Origin: Streptomyces roseoverticillatus
Lineage (GTDB): Bacteria; Actinomycetota; Actinomycetes; Streptomycetales; Streptomycetaceae
NCBI RefSeq assembly: GCF_000719265.1
Contig: NZ_JOFL01000003.1
Span: 62,001 to 126,000 of the forward strand
Reading direction: 5' to 3'
Length of the DNA: 64,000 nt
Shown one piece after another: positions 25,381 through 32,978 of the stretch. The first letter of the stretch is position 1, and the number at the start of each line of letters is the position of its first letter. The notes beneath the pieces are model-generated. The model did no database searches, had not been told where the DNA came from, and saw only the letters and a list, made by a program, of their open reading frames with translations. The translations under genes were made by a program, and so were the position numbers.

Positions 25381-26045
25381 CCGGCGAATCCGGCAGGGAA
25401 CTGATCCTTGGCCGCGTACGACGGGCCCTCCGCGACGTGCCGGCGTCGGAGCAGCCGGCCGATCACCCCGTGCCGCGCGACTACGCGGAGAAGCACGGCG
25501 AGCGCTCGCACGACGCGACCGTCGGCCTCCTTGCGGAGAACCTGGCGGACTACCGCGCCCTCGTCCACCGCACGGACGCGCCGGGGCTTCCCGCACTCCT
25601 CGCCCGTCTGTTCCTCGAACGCGGCGCCCGCCGGGTGGCCGTACCGGCAGGGCTTCCGGTCGGCTGGCTCGCCGGAGCACCCGCCGAACTCCTCGTAGAC
25701 TCCCCCGATCTGACGGCCGATGAGCTCGACTCCGTCGACAGTGTCGTGACCGGCTGCGCGCTGGCGATCGCCGAGACCGGGACGGTCGTGCTCGACGCGG
25801 GCCCGGACCAGGGGAGCCGCCGCCTCACGCTCGTGCCGGACCACCACATCTGCGTAGTGCGGACCGGCGACCAGGTCGTGGACTCCGTCCCGCAGGCCGT
25901 CCGGCGGCTGTCCCCGGCACGGCCGCTGACCTGGATCTCGGGCCCGTCGGCGACGAGCGACATCGAGCTGGAGAGGGTCGAGGGCGTGCACGGGCCGCGC
26001 ACCCTGGAAGTGGTCCTCGTGACGGGCGACCCGCGCGAGCTGTGA
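25377..26045 (+). CDS. lutC: L-lactate oxidation complex subunit LutC
   Basis: A 222-residue LUD-domain protein; the core reads VTGCALAIAETGTVVLDAGP and RLTLVPDHHICVV, as in LutC/YkgG. The start is the rare TTG at 25377: it overlaps the lutB stop (TTGA) and has a full AGGAGG at 25363-25368 correctly spaced, while no ATG or GTG is better placed. It completes the lactate oxidation complex. The operon ends here; the next gene has its own dyad-bearing leader. Confidence 0.9.
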   Translation: MTGESGRELILGRVRRALRDVPASEQPADHPVPRDYAEKHGERSHDATVGLLAENLADYRALVHRTDAPGLPALLARLFLERGARRVAVPAGLPVGWLAGAPAELLVDSPDLTADELDSVDSVVTGCALAIAETGTVVLDAGPDQGSRRLTLVPDHHICVVRTGDQVVDSVPQAVRRLSPARPLTWISGPSATSDIELERVEGVHGPRTLEVVLVTGDPREL

Positions 26046-26128
26046 GCAGTTGTCCATGGGCGCGACGCTACGCCCGATGCGATCGCCGATGCGGCGGGTT
26101 GTCCACAACCCCTGCCATATGAACTGCT
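26046..26128. promoter_or_regulatory. Dyads between lutC and the CoA transferase gene
   Basis: A 16-bp inverted repeat GGGTTGT-CC-ACAACCC lies at 26096-26111, and GTTGTCCA is repeated directly at 26049-26056 and 26099-26106. AGCAGTT (26046-26052) is also mirrored as AACTGCT (26122-26128). These suggest a regulator site for the CoA transferase gene. Confidence 0.45.
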
Positions 26129-26145
26129 TAGTGGGAGGAGTCGAG

Positions 26146-27342
26146 TTGAAGCTGCCCCTGCACGACATCACGGTCGTCGCCCTCGAACAGGCCGTGGCCG
26201 CCCCGTTCGCCACCCGCCAGCTCGCCGACCTCGGCGCGCGCGTGATCAAGGTCGAGAGACCGGGGCGCGGGGACTTCGCCCGCGACTACGACCGCAGGAC
26301 CAGGGGACTCTCCGCCTATTTCGTCTGGGTCAACCGCGGGAAGGAGAGCGTCGTCCTCGACCTCAAGGCCGGGGAGGACCGCGCCCTGCTCGGCCGGCTC
26401 CTCGCCCGCGCCGACGTGTTCGTCCAGAACCTGGCCCCCGGCGCGGCGGGACGGCTGGGCCTCGGCAGCGACGTGCTGCGCGCCCGGCACCCCCGCCTGA
26501 TCACCTGCGACGTCTCGGGATACGGCGCGGAGGGTCCGTACCGCGACAAGAAGGCCTACGACCTGCTCGTGCAGTGCGAGACCGGGCTGGTCTCGCTCAC
26601 CGGGGACGCCGGCGCCCCGGCCCGCCCCGGCATCTCCATAGCCGACATCGCGGGTGGCATGTACGCCTACACCGGCATCCTCACCGCCCTCTACGAACGG
26701 GAGCGCACCGGCGAGGGCACGGCCCTGTCCGTCTCGCTCTTCGACGCGCTCGCGGAGTGGATGGGGCAGCCGTACTTCGCGGAGGCCTACGGCGGCGCTC
26801 CGCTCCCCCGCAGCGGGGCGCGCCACCCGTCCATCTCGCCGTACGGGCACTACCGCTGCGGCGACGGCGAGCAGGTGTTCCTGAGCGTGCAGAACGACCG
26901 GGAGTGGACGGCCCTGTGCGAACAGGTGCTGCGGCAGCCCGGGCTGGTCCGTGACCCCCGCTTCGCGGACAATCCGCTGCGCCGGTCCCACGACGACGAA
27001 CTCACCGCCGTCATCGAGGAGCAGTTCGCCCCGCACACGGCGGACGGGGTGGCCGCGCTGCTCGACGGGGCCGGGATCGCGAACGCCCGGCTGCGGACGG
27101 TGGCCGGGTTCACGGCCCATCCGCAGCTCGCGGCACGCGACCGCTGGCGCGAGTTCGGTTCCCCCGCCGGTCCGCTGCGCGGACTGCTCCCCCCGGTCGA
27201 GGTGCGGGGCCGGGAGGCGGCCATGCGGGCGGTGCCTGCGCTGGGGGAGCACACGGACGCCGTCCGCGCCGAGTTCGCCGCACCGGACGGCACTGCAGCG
27301 GCGGCCTCCGACGCCGGTGAGGAGCGGAAGCCGGCGGGCTAA
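26146..27342 (+). CDS. Class III (CaiB/BaiF) CoA transferase
   Basis: A 398-residue family III acyl-CoA transferase. The N-terminal block LEQAVAAPFATRQLADLGAR, then VIKVERPGRGDFAR, is the family signature. The catalytic aspartate is expected at residue 167, in SIADIAGGMYAYTG. It moves CoA between carboxylic acids; the acid is unknown. The start is taken as TTG 26146 because GGGAGGAG lies 5 bp upstream and the protein then begins at the domain; an ATG about 30 codons earlier would add a non-domain stretch across the dyads. Its stop codon overlaps that of the converging transporter gene. Confidence 0.88.
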   Translation: MKLPLHDITVVALEQAVAAPFATRQLADLGARVIKVERPGRGDFARDYDRRTRGLSAYFVWVNRGKESVVLDLKAGEDRALLGRLLARADVFVQNLAPGAAGRLGLGSDVLRARHPRLITCDVSGYGAEGPYRDKKAYDLLVQCETGLVSLTGDAGAPARPGISIADIAGGMYAYTGILTALYERERTGEGTALSVSLFDALAEWMGQPYFAEAYGGAPLPRSGARHPSISPYGHYRCGDGEQVFLSVQNDREWTALCEQVLRQPGLVRDPRFADNPLRRSHDDELTAVIEEQFAPHTADGVAALLDGAGIANARLRTVAGFTAHPQLAARDRWREFGSPAGPLRGLLPPVEVRGREAAMRAVPALGEHTDAVRAEFAAPDGTAAAASDAGEERKPAG

Positions 27343-28697
27343 CCGGCCCGGTCGAGGGGGCGCTTCGCGGTCTCCGGGAGGATCACGTAGACGCAGGCGG
27401 ACACGAGGCAGAGCCCGGCCACGTACCAGGGGAACGCCCCCGGGTGGCCCGCATCCTTGAACCAGGTGCCGAGGTACGGTGCGGTGCCTCCGAAGAGTGC
27501 CACGGTCAGCGAGTAGGGAAAGCCGATCCCCGCGGCCCGCACCCGCGCAGGGAACACCTCGGCGTTCACAGCCGCGGCGATCGAGGTGTAGCCGGTGAGC
27601 AGCACCATGCCCGCGCACTGCACGAGCAGCAGCGACGCGAAGGAGCTGCCGATCGCGTGCAGCAGGGGGACGGCCAGGACGGCGAACCCCACTGCGAAGC
27701 CGATCAGCAGGGGCTTGCGGCCCACGCGGTCCGACAGCAGTCCGCCGAGGGGCTGCAGCGCGGCGAAGAAGGCCAGCGAGATCGTGCCGACCGCAAGCGC
27801 ATCGCCCTTGCTGATGCCGGCGTTCATCTGGGCGTAGGCCGGCAGGTAGGTGGTCCACGTGTAGTAGGCCAGTGTGCCGCCGGCGGTGATGCCGCAGATC
27901 AGCAGGGACTGCCGAGGATGGCGGCGCAGCGCCTCGAAGACGGCCGGGCGCTCGGACGTCTTGTCCGGCACGTCGTGGGTCTCCTGGGCACCCTGCCGGA
28001 TCCAGAAGCCGGCCAGGCTGATGAGCGCGCCGACGAGGAACGGCACGCGCCAGCCCCAGTCCCCCATCTGGCCTTCGGTGAGGAGGTGGGCGAGCAGGGC
28101 GGCCGTGCCCGAGGCGAGGAGCTGACCGATGGTGGTGGACACGTACTGGAAGCTGGAGAACAGCCCCCTGCGGCCCGGGCCCGCGGATTCCACGAGGAAC
28201 GTCGTGGACGCGGCGAACTCTCCTCCGACCGAGAGCCCTTGGACCAGCCGGGCGACCACGAGGACCAGTGGGGCGAGGACGCCCGTGGCGGCGTAGGTGG
28301 GGGTGAGGGCGAGGAGCAGGCTGCCGGCGCCCATCAGCAGGATGGTGACCGTGAGGGCCGCCCGCCTGCCGCGCCGGTCGGCGACCGCCCCCATGAGCAG
28401 GCCGCCGACGGGGCGCATGAAGAAGCCGACCGCGAAGACGGCGAAGGCCGAGAGCAGCGGCACGAGGGAGTCGCCGGAGCCTTTGGGGAAGACCTGGTCG
28501 GCAAAGTAGACCGCCAGGAAGGAGTAGGCGTACCAGTCGTACCACTCCGCGGCGTTGCCGACGGACGCCGCGGCGAGCTGGCGCACGGAGGAACGGGGTG
28601 GAGGCGGGGAAGGGGGCTTGGATGGTTCGCGGCCCGTCCCGCCGCGGGTGGCCATGCCGCCGTCGGCGGGTCCGGACAGTGGCTCGGATTGCGTCAT
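27339..28697 (-). CDS. MFS transporter, metabolite:H+ symporter (MHS) family
   Basis: A 452-residue, 12-helix major facilitator. MHS-type markers are NAAEWYDWYAYSFLAVYFADQVFP at the first helix, FMRPVGGLLMGAVADRRGRR at the 2-3 loop, and RLVQGLSVGGEFAASTTFLVE in helix 5. Relatives import carboxylates, alpha-ketoglutarate, proline or betaine with protons. ATG 28697 follows AAAGG. The gene converges on the CoA transferase, with stop codons overlapping (27339-27342) and no terminator, which hints at an acid taken up and activated by the pair. The N-terminal tail is Pro-rich. Confidence 0.87.
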   Translation of the reverse strand: MTQSEPLSGPADGGMATRGGTGREPSKPPSPPPPRSSVRQLAAASVGNAAEWYDWYAYSFLAVYFADQVFPKGSGDSLVPLLSAFAVFAVGFFMRPVGGLLMGAVADRRGRRAALTVTILLMGAGSLLLALTPTYAATGVLAPLVLVVARLVQGLSVGGEFAASTTFLVESAGPGRRGLFSSFQYVSTTIGQLLASGTAALLAHLLTEGQMGDWGWRVPFLVGALISLAGFWIRQGAQETHDVPDKTSERPAVFEALRRHPRQSLLICGITAGGTLAYYTWTTYLPAYAQMNAGISKGDALAVGTISLAFFAALQPLGGLLSDRVGRKPLLIGFAVGFAVLAVPLLHAIGSSFASLLLVQCAGMVLLTGYTSIAAAVNAEVFPARVRAAGIGFPYSLTVALFGGTAPYLGTWFKDAGHPGAFPWYVAGLCLVSACVYVILPETAKRPLDRAG

Positions 28698-28755
28698 GAT
28701 CCTTTGGATCCCCCCGGCAACGGTTCCGCACACCCGTACGAACTCCGTTCATGGA

Positions 28756-28804
28756 GCCTTCACAGAGCAGCCGTCATGGACCGGCCTTCACACGTCGGCC
28801 GTCA
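28756..28804. repeat. Imperfect 21-bp duplication of the ABC exporter 3' end
   Basis: Segments 28756-28776 and 28784-28804 share GCCTTCACA, a 5-bp variable core, and GCCGTCA. The right copy covers the last codons and the minus-strand stop (28788-28790) of the ABC exporter gene. The left copy lies downstream of it, ahead of the MFS gene start. Confidence 0.75.
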
Positions 28805-30605
28805 CGCGCCCTTCGTCCCGTCGTACGAGCGCGGCGTAGTGCCCATCCCCCGCGAGGAGTTCCTCATGGGTGCCGCGCTCGGTGACCCGCCCTCCGTCGA
28901 GGACGATGATCTCTTCGGCGTTGCGGACGGTCGAGAGCCGGTGCGCGATGGTGATCGTCGTCCGCCCGGCGGAGAGGGCGTCGATCGCCTGCTGGACGGC
29001 GTGTTCGGTGCGGGTGTCCAGGGCGCTGGTCGCCTCGTCGAGGATGAGGACGGGAGGGTCGCGCAGGATTGTGCGGGCGATGGCCAGACGCTGCTTCTCG
29101 CCGCCCGAGAAGCGGTACCCCCGCTCGCCGACGAGGGTGTCGTACCCGTCGGGGAGGGCGTCGATGTGGTCGTGGATCTGTGCGGCGCGGGCCGCCGATC
29201 TGATCTCCTCGTCCGTCGCGTCGGGCTTGGCGAAGCGGAGGTTGTCCGCGACGGAGGCGTGGAAGAGGTAGGTCTCCTGGGAGACCACTCCGACGGCCCT
29301 GGCCAGGGTGTCGAAGTCGAGATCGCGGACGTCGACGCCGTCGATCAGGACGCGGCCGCCGGTGACGTCGTAGAGCCTGGGGACGAGATAGCTGAGGGTG
29401 CTCTTGCCGGAGCCGGTCGGCCCGACGACGGCGAGGCTGCCGCCCGCCGGCACGGTCAGGCCGATCTCGCTGAGCGTGGGGGCCGAGGGCTCGCTCGAGC
29501 CCGGCGCGTCGTAGGCGAAGGTGACGTCCTCGAAGCGCACTTCGCCCCGCACCTCCTCCAGCCGGACCGGCTTCTCCGGCTCGGCGATGTCCACCGGCAG
29601 GTCGAGGTATTCGAAGATGCGCTGGAAGAGCGCCATGGAGGTCTGCATCTGCACGCCCGTGGACAGCAGGCTGACGGCCGGCCGGAACATGCCCTGCTGC
29701 AGGGAGACGAAGGCCACCAGCGTGCCGGTGGAGATGCCCGGGCCGCCCGTCTCCAGGGCGATGCCCGCGGCCCAGTAGATGACGGCGGGCATGGCGGCCA
29801 TGACGATGCCGATGGTCGACATGCGCCAGCGCCCGGCCATGTTCGCCCGCACTTCGAGGCCGACGAGCCGCTCGGACTCCTTGCTGAAGGCCTGGGTCAG
29901 GGAGTCGGCGCGGCCCATCGTGCGGCCGAGCAGGATGCCGCTGACGGAGAGCGACTCGGTGACCATCGCGGCCATGACGGCCATCTGCTTCTGGCGCTGC
30001 GACGTGATCCTCTTGCGCTCGCGGCCCACACGGCGGCTGATGGCGACGAACACCGGCAGCAGGAGCAGCGAGACGACGGTCAGCCGCCAGTCGAGAGCCA
30101 GCATCGCGACCACCGTGGCGACGACGCTGGTGAGGTTGGAGACGAGCGAGGTGGCCGTGGAGGTGACGGTGGCCTGCATGCCGCCGATGTCGTTGGCGAT
30201 GCGGGACTGCACCTCGCCGGTGCGGGTCCGGGTGAAGAACGCGAGCGGCATGCGCTGGAGGCGGTCGTAGACAGCGGCCCGCAGGTCGTGCATGACGCGC
30301 TGGCCGACCGTCGTGGAGAGCAAGGTCTGCAGGACGCCGAAGACGCTGTTGACGACCGCGGAGACGATCATGCCGAGCGCGAGGAGGGTCAGCAGTCCCG
30401 TGCGCCCCTGGGGGATCGCGGTGTCGAGGATCTCGCGGAGCATGAACGGCGAGGCGACGGAGACGAGCGAGGAGGCGGCGACGAGAAGGCCGACGAGGGC
30501 GAGCCGGCCGCGGTAGGGGCGGAAGAGCCGGAGGATGCGCCGGACCTGGGCGGGCTGCTCGGGGTCGGCGGGCGGTGGGGTCCAGTGCTGTTCGTCGTGT
30601 TGCAT
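28788..30605 (-). CDS. ABC transporter ATP-binding/permease protein (exporter half)
   Basis: A 605-residue type IV ABC exporter half. Six helices span about residues 35-330. The C-terminal ATPase domain has Walker A GPTGSGKST, Q-loop SQETYLFH, signature FSGGEKQR, Walker B VLILDEATSALD and switch IAHRLSTV. All key residues are present, so it can work as a homodimer. It exports a lipid, peptide or drug-like compound. ATG 30605 follows AGGAG. It is divergent from a MarR gene across 96 bp of dyad-rich DNA, so drug-inducible export under MarR control is likely. The 3' end is partly duplicated downstream. Confidence 0.9.
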   Translation of the reverse strand: MQHDEQHWTPPPADPEQPAQVRRILRLFRPYRGRLALVGLLVAASSLVSVASPFMLREILDTAIPQGRTGLLTLLALGMIVSAVVNSVFGVLQTLLSTTVGQRVMHDLRAAVYDRLQRMPLAFFTRTRTGEVQSRIANDIGGMQATVTSTATSLVSNLTSVVATVVAMLALDWRLTVVSLLLLPVFVAISRRVGRERKRITSQRQKQMAVMAAMVTESLSVSGILLGRTMGRADSLTQAFSKESERLVGLEVRANMAGRWRMSTIGIVMAAMPAVIYWAAGIALETGGPGISTGTLVAFVSLQQGMFRPAVSLLSTGVQMQTSMALFQRIFEYLDLPVDIAEPEKPVRLEEVRGEVRFEDVTFAYDAPGSSEPSAPTLSEIGLTVPAGGSLAVVGPTGSGKSTLSYLVPRLYDVTGGRVLIDGVDVRDLDFDTLARAVGVVSQETYLFHASVADNLRFAKPDATDEEIRSAARAAQIHDHIDALPDGYDTLVGERGYRFSGGEKQRLAIARTILRDPPVLILDEATSALDTRTEHAVQQAIDALSAGRTTITIAHRLSTVRNAEEIIVLDGGRVTERGTHEELLAGDGHYAALVRRDEGRVTADV

Positions 30606-30642
30606 GAGCTCCTGGATTTCGGAGACGACAGTGACGATTGCC

Positions 30643-30683
30643 GAGCTTAGCTCACTGTTACCTAAGCTCACAATAGACATTGT
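30643..30683. promoter_or_regulatory. MarR-type operator dyads in the divergent spacer
   Basis: GAGCTTAG (30643-30650) and CTAAGCTC (30662-30669) form an 8-bp inverted repeat with 11-bp spacing. Next to it is ACAAT-AGAC-ATTGT (30670-30683). TAACCT at 30689-30694 lies 7 bp before the MarR ATG, suggesting a leaderless MarR message. Binding here would block both promoters. Confidence 0.6.
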
Positions 30684-30701
30684 CCTGGTAACCTTGCGAT
30701 C

Positions 30702-31142
30702 ATGACCGCCCCCGACCCGTCCGGACAGCTCGCCGAGCAGTTGCTGCGGCTCACCCGCAGGCTCCACCGGGCCCAGAAGCGCTATCTGGACCCGGTCGGG
30801 ATCACGCCCGCCCAGTCCCGGCTGCTGCGCACCGTCGCGCACTGCGACCACCCGCCCCGGATGGCCGACCTGGCCCAGCGCCTGGAGGTCGTGCCGCGGG
30901 CCGTCACCACCCTCGTCGACGCCCTGGAGACCGGCGGCTCGGTGCGCCGGGTGCCCGATCCGTCCAACCGCCGGGTCATCCGGATCGAGCTGACCGACGA
31001 GGGCCGCCGGATCCTGCGGAAACTCAGGGAGGCCCGCCGCGCAGCCGTGGAAGACGTCCTGGCGCCCCTCTCCGCCGCGCAGCGCGATCAGCTGGGAAGC
31101 CTCCTGGACGAGCTGATGGCGGGCCCGGGTCCCTCCCGCTGA
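30702..31142 (+). CDS. MarR family transcriptional regulator
   Basis: A 146-residue winged-helix protein: ITPAQSRLLRTVAHCDHPPR, MADLAQRLEVVPRAVTTLVDAL and the wing VRRVPDPSNRRVIRIELTDEGR are the usual MarR segments. Terminal helices would form the dimer. It probably represses itself and the divergent ABC exporter by binding the dyads between them, released by an exported compound. A single Cys (AHCDHP) lies in the DNA-binding domain. A strong terminator follows. Confidence 0.9.
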   Translation: MTAPDPSGQLAEQLLRLTRRLHRAQKRYLDPVGITPAQSRLLRTVAHCDHPPRMADLAQRLEVVPRAVTTLVDALETGGSVRRVPDPSNRRVIRIELTDEGRRILRKLREARRAAVEDVLAPLSAAQRDQLGSLLDELMAGPGPSR

Positions 31143-31150
31143 TGCCCGGA

Positions 31151-31193
31151 CCGGGCGGGCGCGGCGCCCCGGGAGCGCCTCGCGCCCGCCCGG
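31151..31193. terminator. Terminator hairpin between MarR and PNGase A-like genes
   Basis: A perfect 13-bp GC stem: CCGGGCGGGCGCG at 31151-31163 pairs with 31181-31193. The 17-nt loop can pair further internally. It serves the convergent genes on both sides. Confidence 0.7.
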
Positions 31194-31211
31194 CGGGGGC
31201 GATCAGGCCGG

Positions 31212-32828
31212 TCAGCAGGACCGGCTGTCCTCCGTCAGTTCGCCCTGGGCGGTGGCCAGGGTCCGGTCGTAGCAGGCGCCCGGCCCGAGGAGGCGGTAGC
31301 GCTCGCGCGAGACGCCGGTCGCGTGCCGCCGCTCACGGGGGACGTTCTGGTTGTACGCGGCGTCACCCGTGTAGGTGTCGTCGAGCCGCGACCAGTCGAT
31401 CCGCTTCCCTGCGCGGAGCGTGACGCTGTCGGAGCGGTCGCCCATGGTCATCACGGTGCGCAGCCGGTCGCCGGAGCCGGTGGAGATCTCGCCGTCCATG
31501 CTGTAGACGCGGTGGGCGCTGGTCGTGACGGCGGGTCCCCGGCCGTCCACGGTGACGTTCTCGTCGTCCGTCCAGCGGGCCCGGAGCCCGTCCTTCGATT
31601 CTCCGTCGGTCCAGCGGTGGGTGGAGGCTCCGGCGACCTTGCGGGTCACCGTGGTCGCCACCCTGCCGTGCGAGGTGTCGACGTAGCCCGCGACCGTCAG
31701 GGAGTGCCCGCCGTCGGCCTTCAGTGTGTGCTCGGTGCCGGGCTCGTAGGCGACCTTGTTCGCAGGCGTGCCGGTCGTGTGCGCGGTGAGCGCTCCGGTG
31801 ACGCGGTTCGCCCTGGAGTCCTGCCACACCAGGACGTTGGTGGGGGTGCTCCAGCCGCTCTGGCCCTCGGGGACTCCGGTCACCGAGATCGCGATCCGGT
31901 GTGGCTTGCCGTCGTTGAGCCGCCCGGCGAACGGCGTCAGGTCGTACTCCAGGGGCCGCACGTCGAAGGCGCGCGGCCCGGGGATGACGTACCACAGGAA
32001 GGGGTTGGACCAGCCGCCCGTCCATACCGTGGGGAAGGGCGCGGCGATGCCGGCGAGCTTGCCGTCCACGGACACCTGGACCTCGCGGTACGGGCCGTCC
32101 TTGGCCTTGCAGGAGTACGGTGCCGCGTCCGGCACCGTCAGGTACCAGAACTCCTCGCAGCCGCCGCCCGAGCCCGTCGCGTACACCTCCGCCACGATCC
32201 GCTCACTGTTGCGCGGCGTGGTCAGCATGCCTTCGTAGGACGTACCAACGTTGTGCGCGCTGTCGAGAGTGAGGACTTTGTCAGGCGTCTGCGCCGGCCG
32301 GGCCCGTCCCTCGGCGGCGTAGAAGGCCAGGGTCGCCTTGACTTTGATGACACCGGTGTAGGTCTCGTTCACCAGGTTGCCGATGAGCATCTCGACGGGC
32401 TGCCGCTCCCGGAAGGTGGCGGAGTAGCGGGTGACGTCCTTCTCGACATGCCAGGTGATGCCTTCGGGCGAGGGCTCCGGGGTGGAGGTGCGCAGAACTT
32501 CCACCCCACCGACCTGCAGGTAGCCGAGGCGGTCGTACTGCCGTCCGGCGACGGCACCGTCGAGCCGCAGGACGACCTTGTTCCAGCGGTCGCCGCAGCC
32601 CTTGGGCGGCAGGTACGTGCTCTTGTAGGGCGTGTAGTCGCGGAATTCGGTGTCGGCGAGCGTCACGGTGCAGGACGTGGTGTCCGGCGTGGCGACGGGC
32701 GGGCCGGCGGTGACCGGGTCGTGCCAGTCGGTGCCGAACTCGGCCGGCGGGCCCGCGGCCAGGGCGGGGCCCGCTCCCAGCGCCAGGCCGGCGGCCGCGG
32801 CGCACACTGCGAGGAACAGTCGTCTCAT
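31212..32828 (-). CDS. Secreted peptide-N4-asparagine amidase A (PNGase A)-like protein
   Basis: A 538-residue exported protein. The signal peptide MRRLFLAVCAAAAGLALGAG ends near PALA-AGPP. The mature part matches the PNGase A-like family: VLRLDGAVAGRQYDRLGYLQ with VGGVEVLRTSTPEPSP, then VEKDVTRYSATF and LIGNLVNETYTGV. Family members release N-glycans from glycoproteins, or act on related glycan-peptide bonds. Several Cys suggest disulfides. The start at 32828 has a poor ribosome site but is fixed by the signal peptide. A LacI-like palindrome lies 12-21 bp upstream. It probably helps scavenge fungal or plant glycoprotein sugar; that use is inference. Confidence 0.82.
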   Translation of the reverse strand: MRRLFLAVCAAAAGLALGAGPALAAGPPAEFGTDWHDPVTAGPPVATPDTTSCTVTLADTEFRDYTPYKSTYLPPKGCGDRWNKVVLRLDGAVAGRQYDRLGYLQVGGVEVLRTSTPEPSPEGITWHVEKDVTRYSATFRERQPVEMLIGNLVNETYTGVIKVKATLAFYAAEGRARPAQTPDKVLTLDSAHNVGTSYEGMLTTPRNSERIVAEVYATGSGGGCEEFWYLTVPDAAPYSCKAKDGPYREVQVSVDGKLAGIAAPFPTVWTGGWSNPFLWYVIPGPRAFDVRPLEYDLTPFAGRLNDGKPHRIAISVTGVPEGQSGWSTPTNVLVWQDSRANRVTGALTAHTTGTPANKVAYEPGTEHTLKADGGHSLTVAGYVDTSHGRVATTVTRKVAGASTHRWTDGESKDGLRARWTDDENVTVDGRGPAVTTSAHRVYSMDGEISTGSGDRLRTVMTMGDRSDSVTLRAGKRIDWSRLDDTYTGDAAYNQNVPRERRHATGVSRERYRLLGPGACYDRTLATAQGELTEDSRSC

Positions 32829-32839
32829 GGGGCAGGAGT

Positions 32840-32849
32840 GAAGCGCTTC
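32840..32849. promoter_or_regulatory. LacI-family-like palindrome upstream of the PNGase A-like gene
   Basis: GAAGCGCTTC, a perfect 10-bp palindrome with the central CG and AGCGCT core typical of LacI-family sugar regulators in streptomycetes, lies just ahead of the start codon at 32828. No LacI-type gene is in the window. Confidence 0.4.
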
Positions 32850-32978
32850 GTACTGCAGTGCGCCAGGGCCCCTTTTGGCCTGACTCGGCGTCAGTGTGTG
32901 AAAACCAGTTGAATGCGGCACTCCAGTGGCGCGAACCTTTCACAGCTCCTGCCGCCCCGCCCAACCCCCTGGGAAGTC

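Noticed and set aside
26128..30650. Very long open frames antisense to the MFS and ABC exporter genes
   Set aside because: Their composition (Gly/Arg/Glu/Asp-rich, no domains) is that of shadow frames in GC-rich DNA; the opposite strands carry clear protein families.
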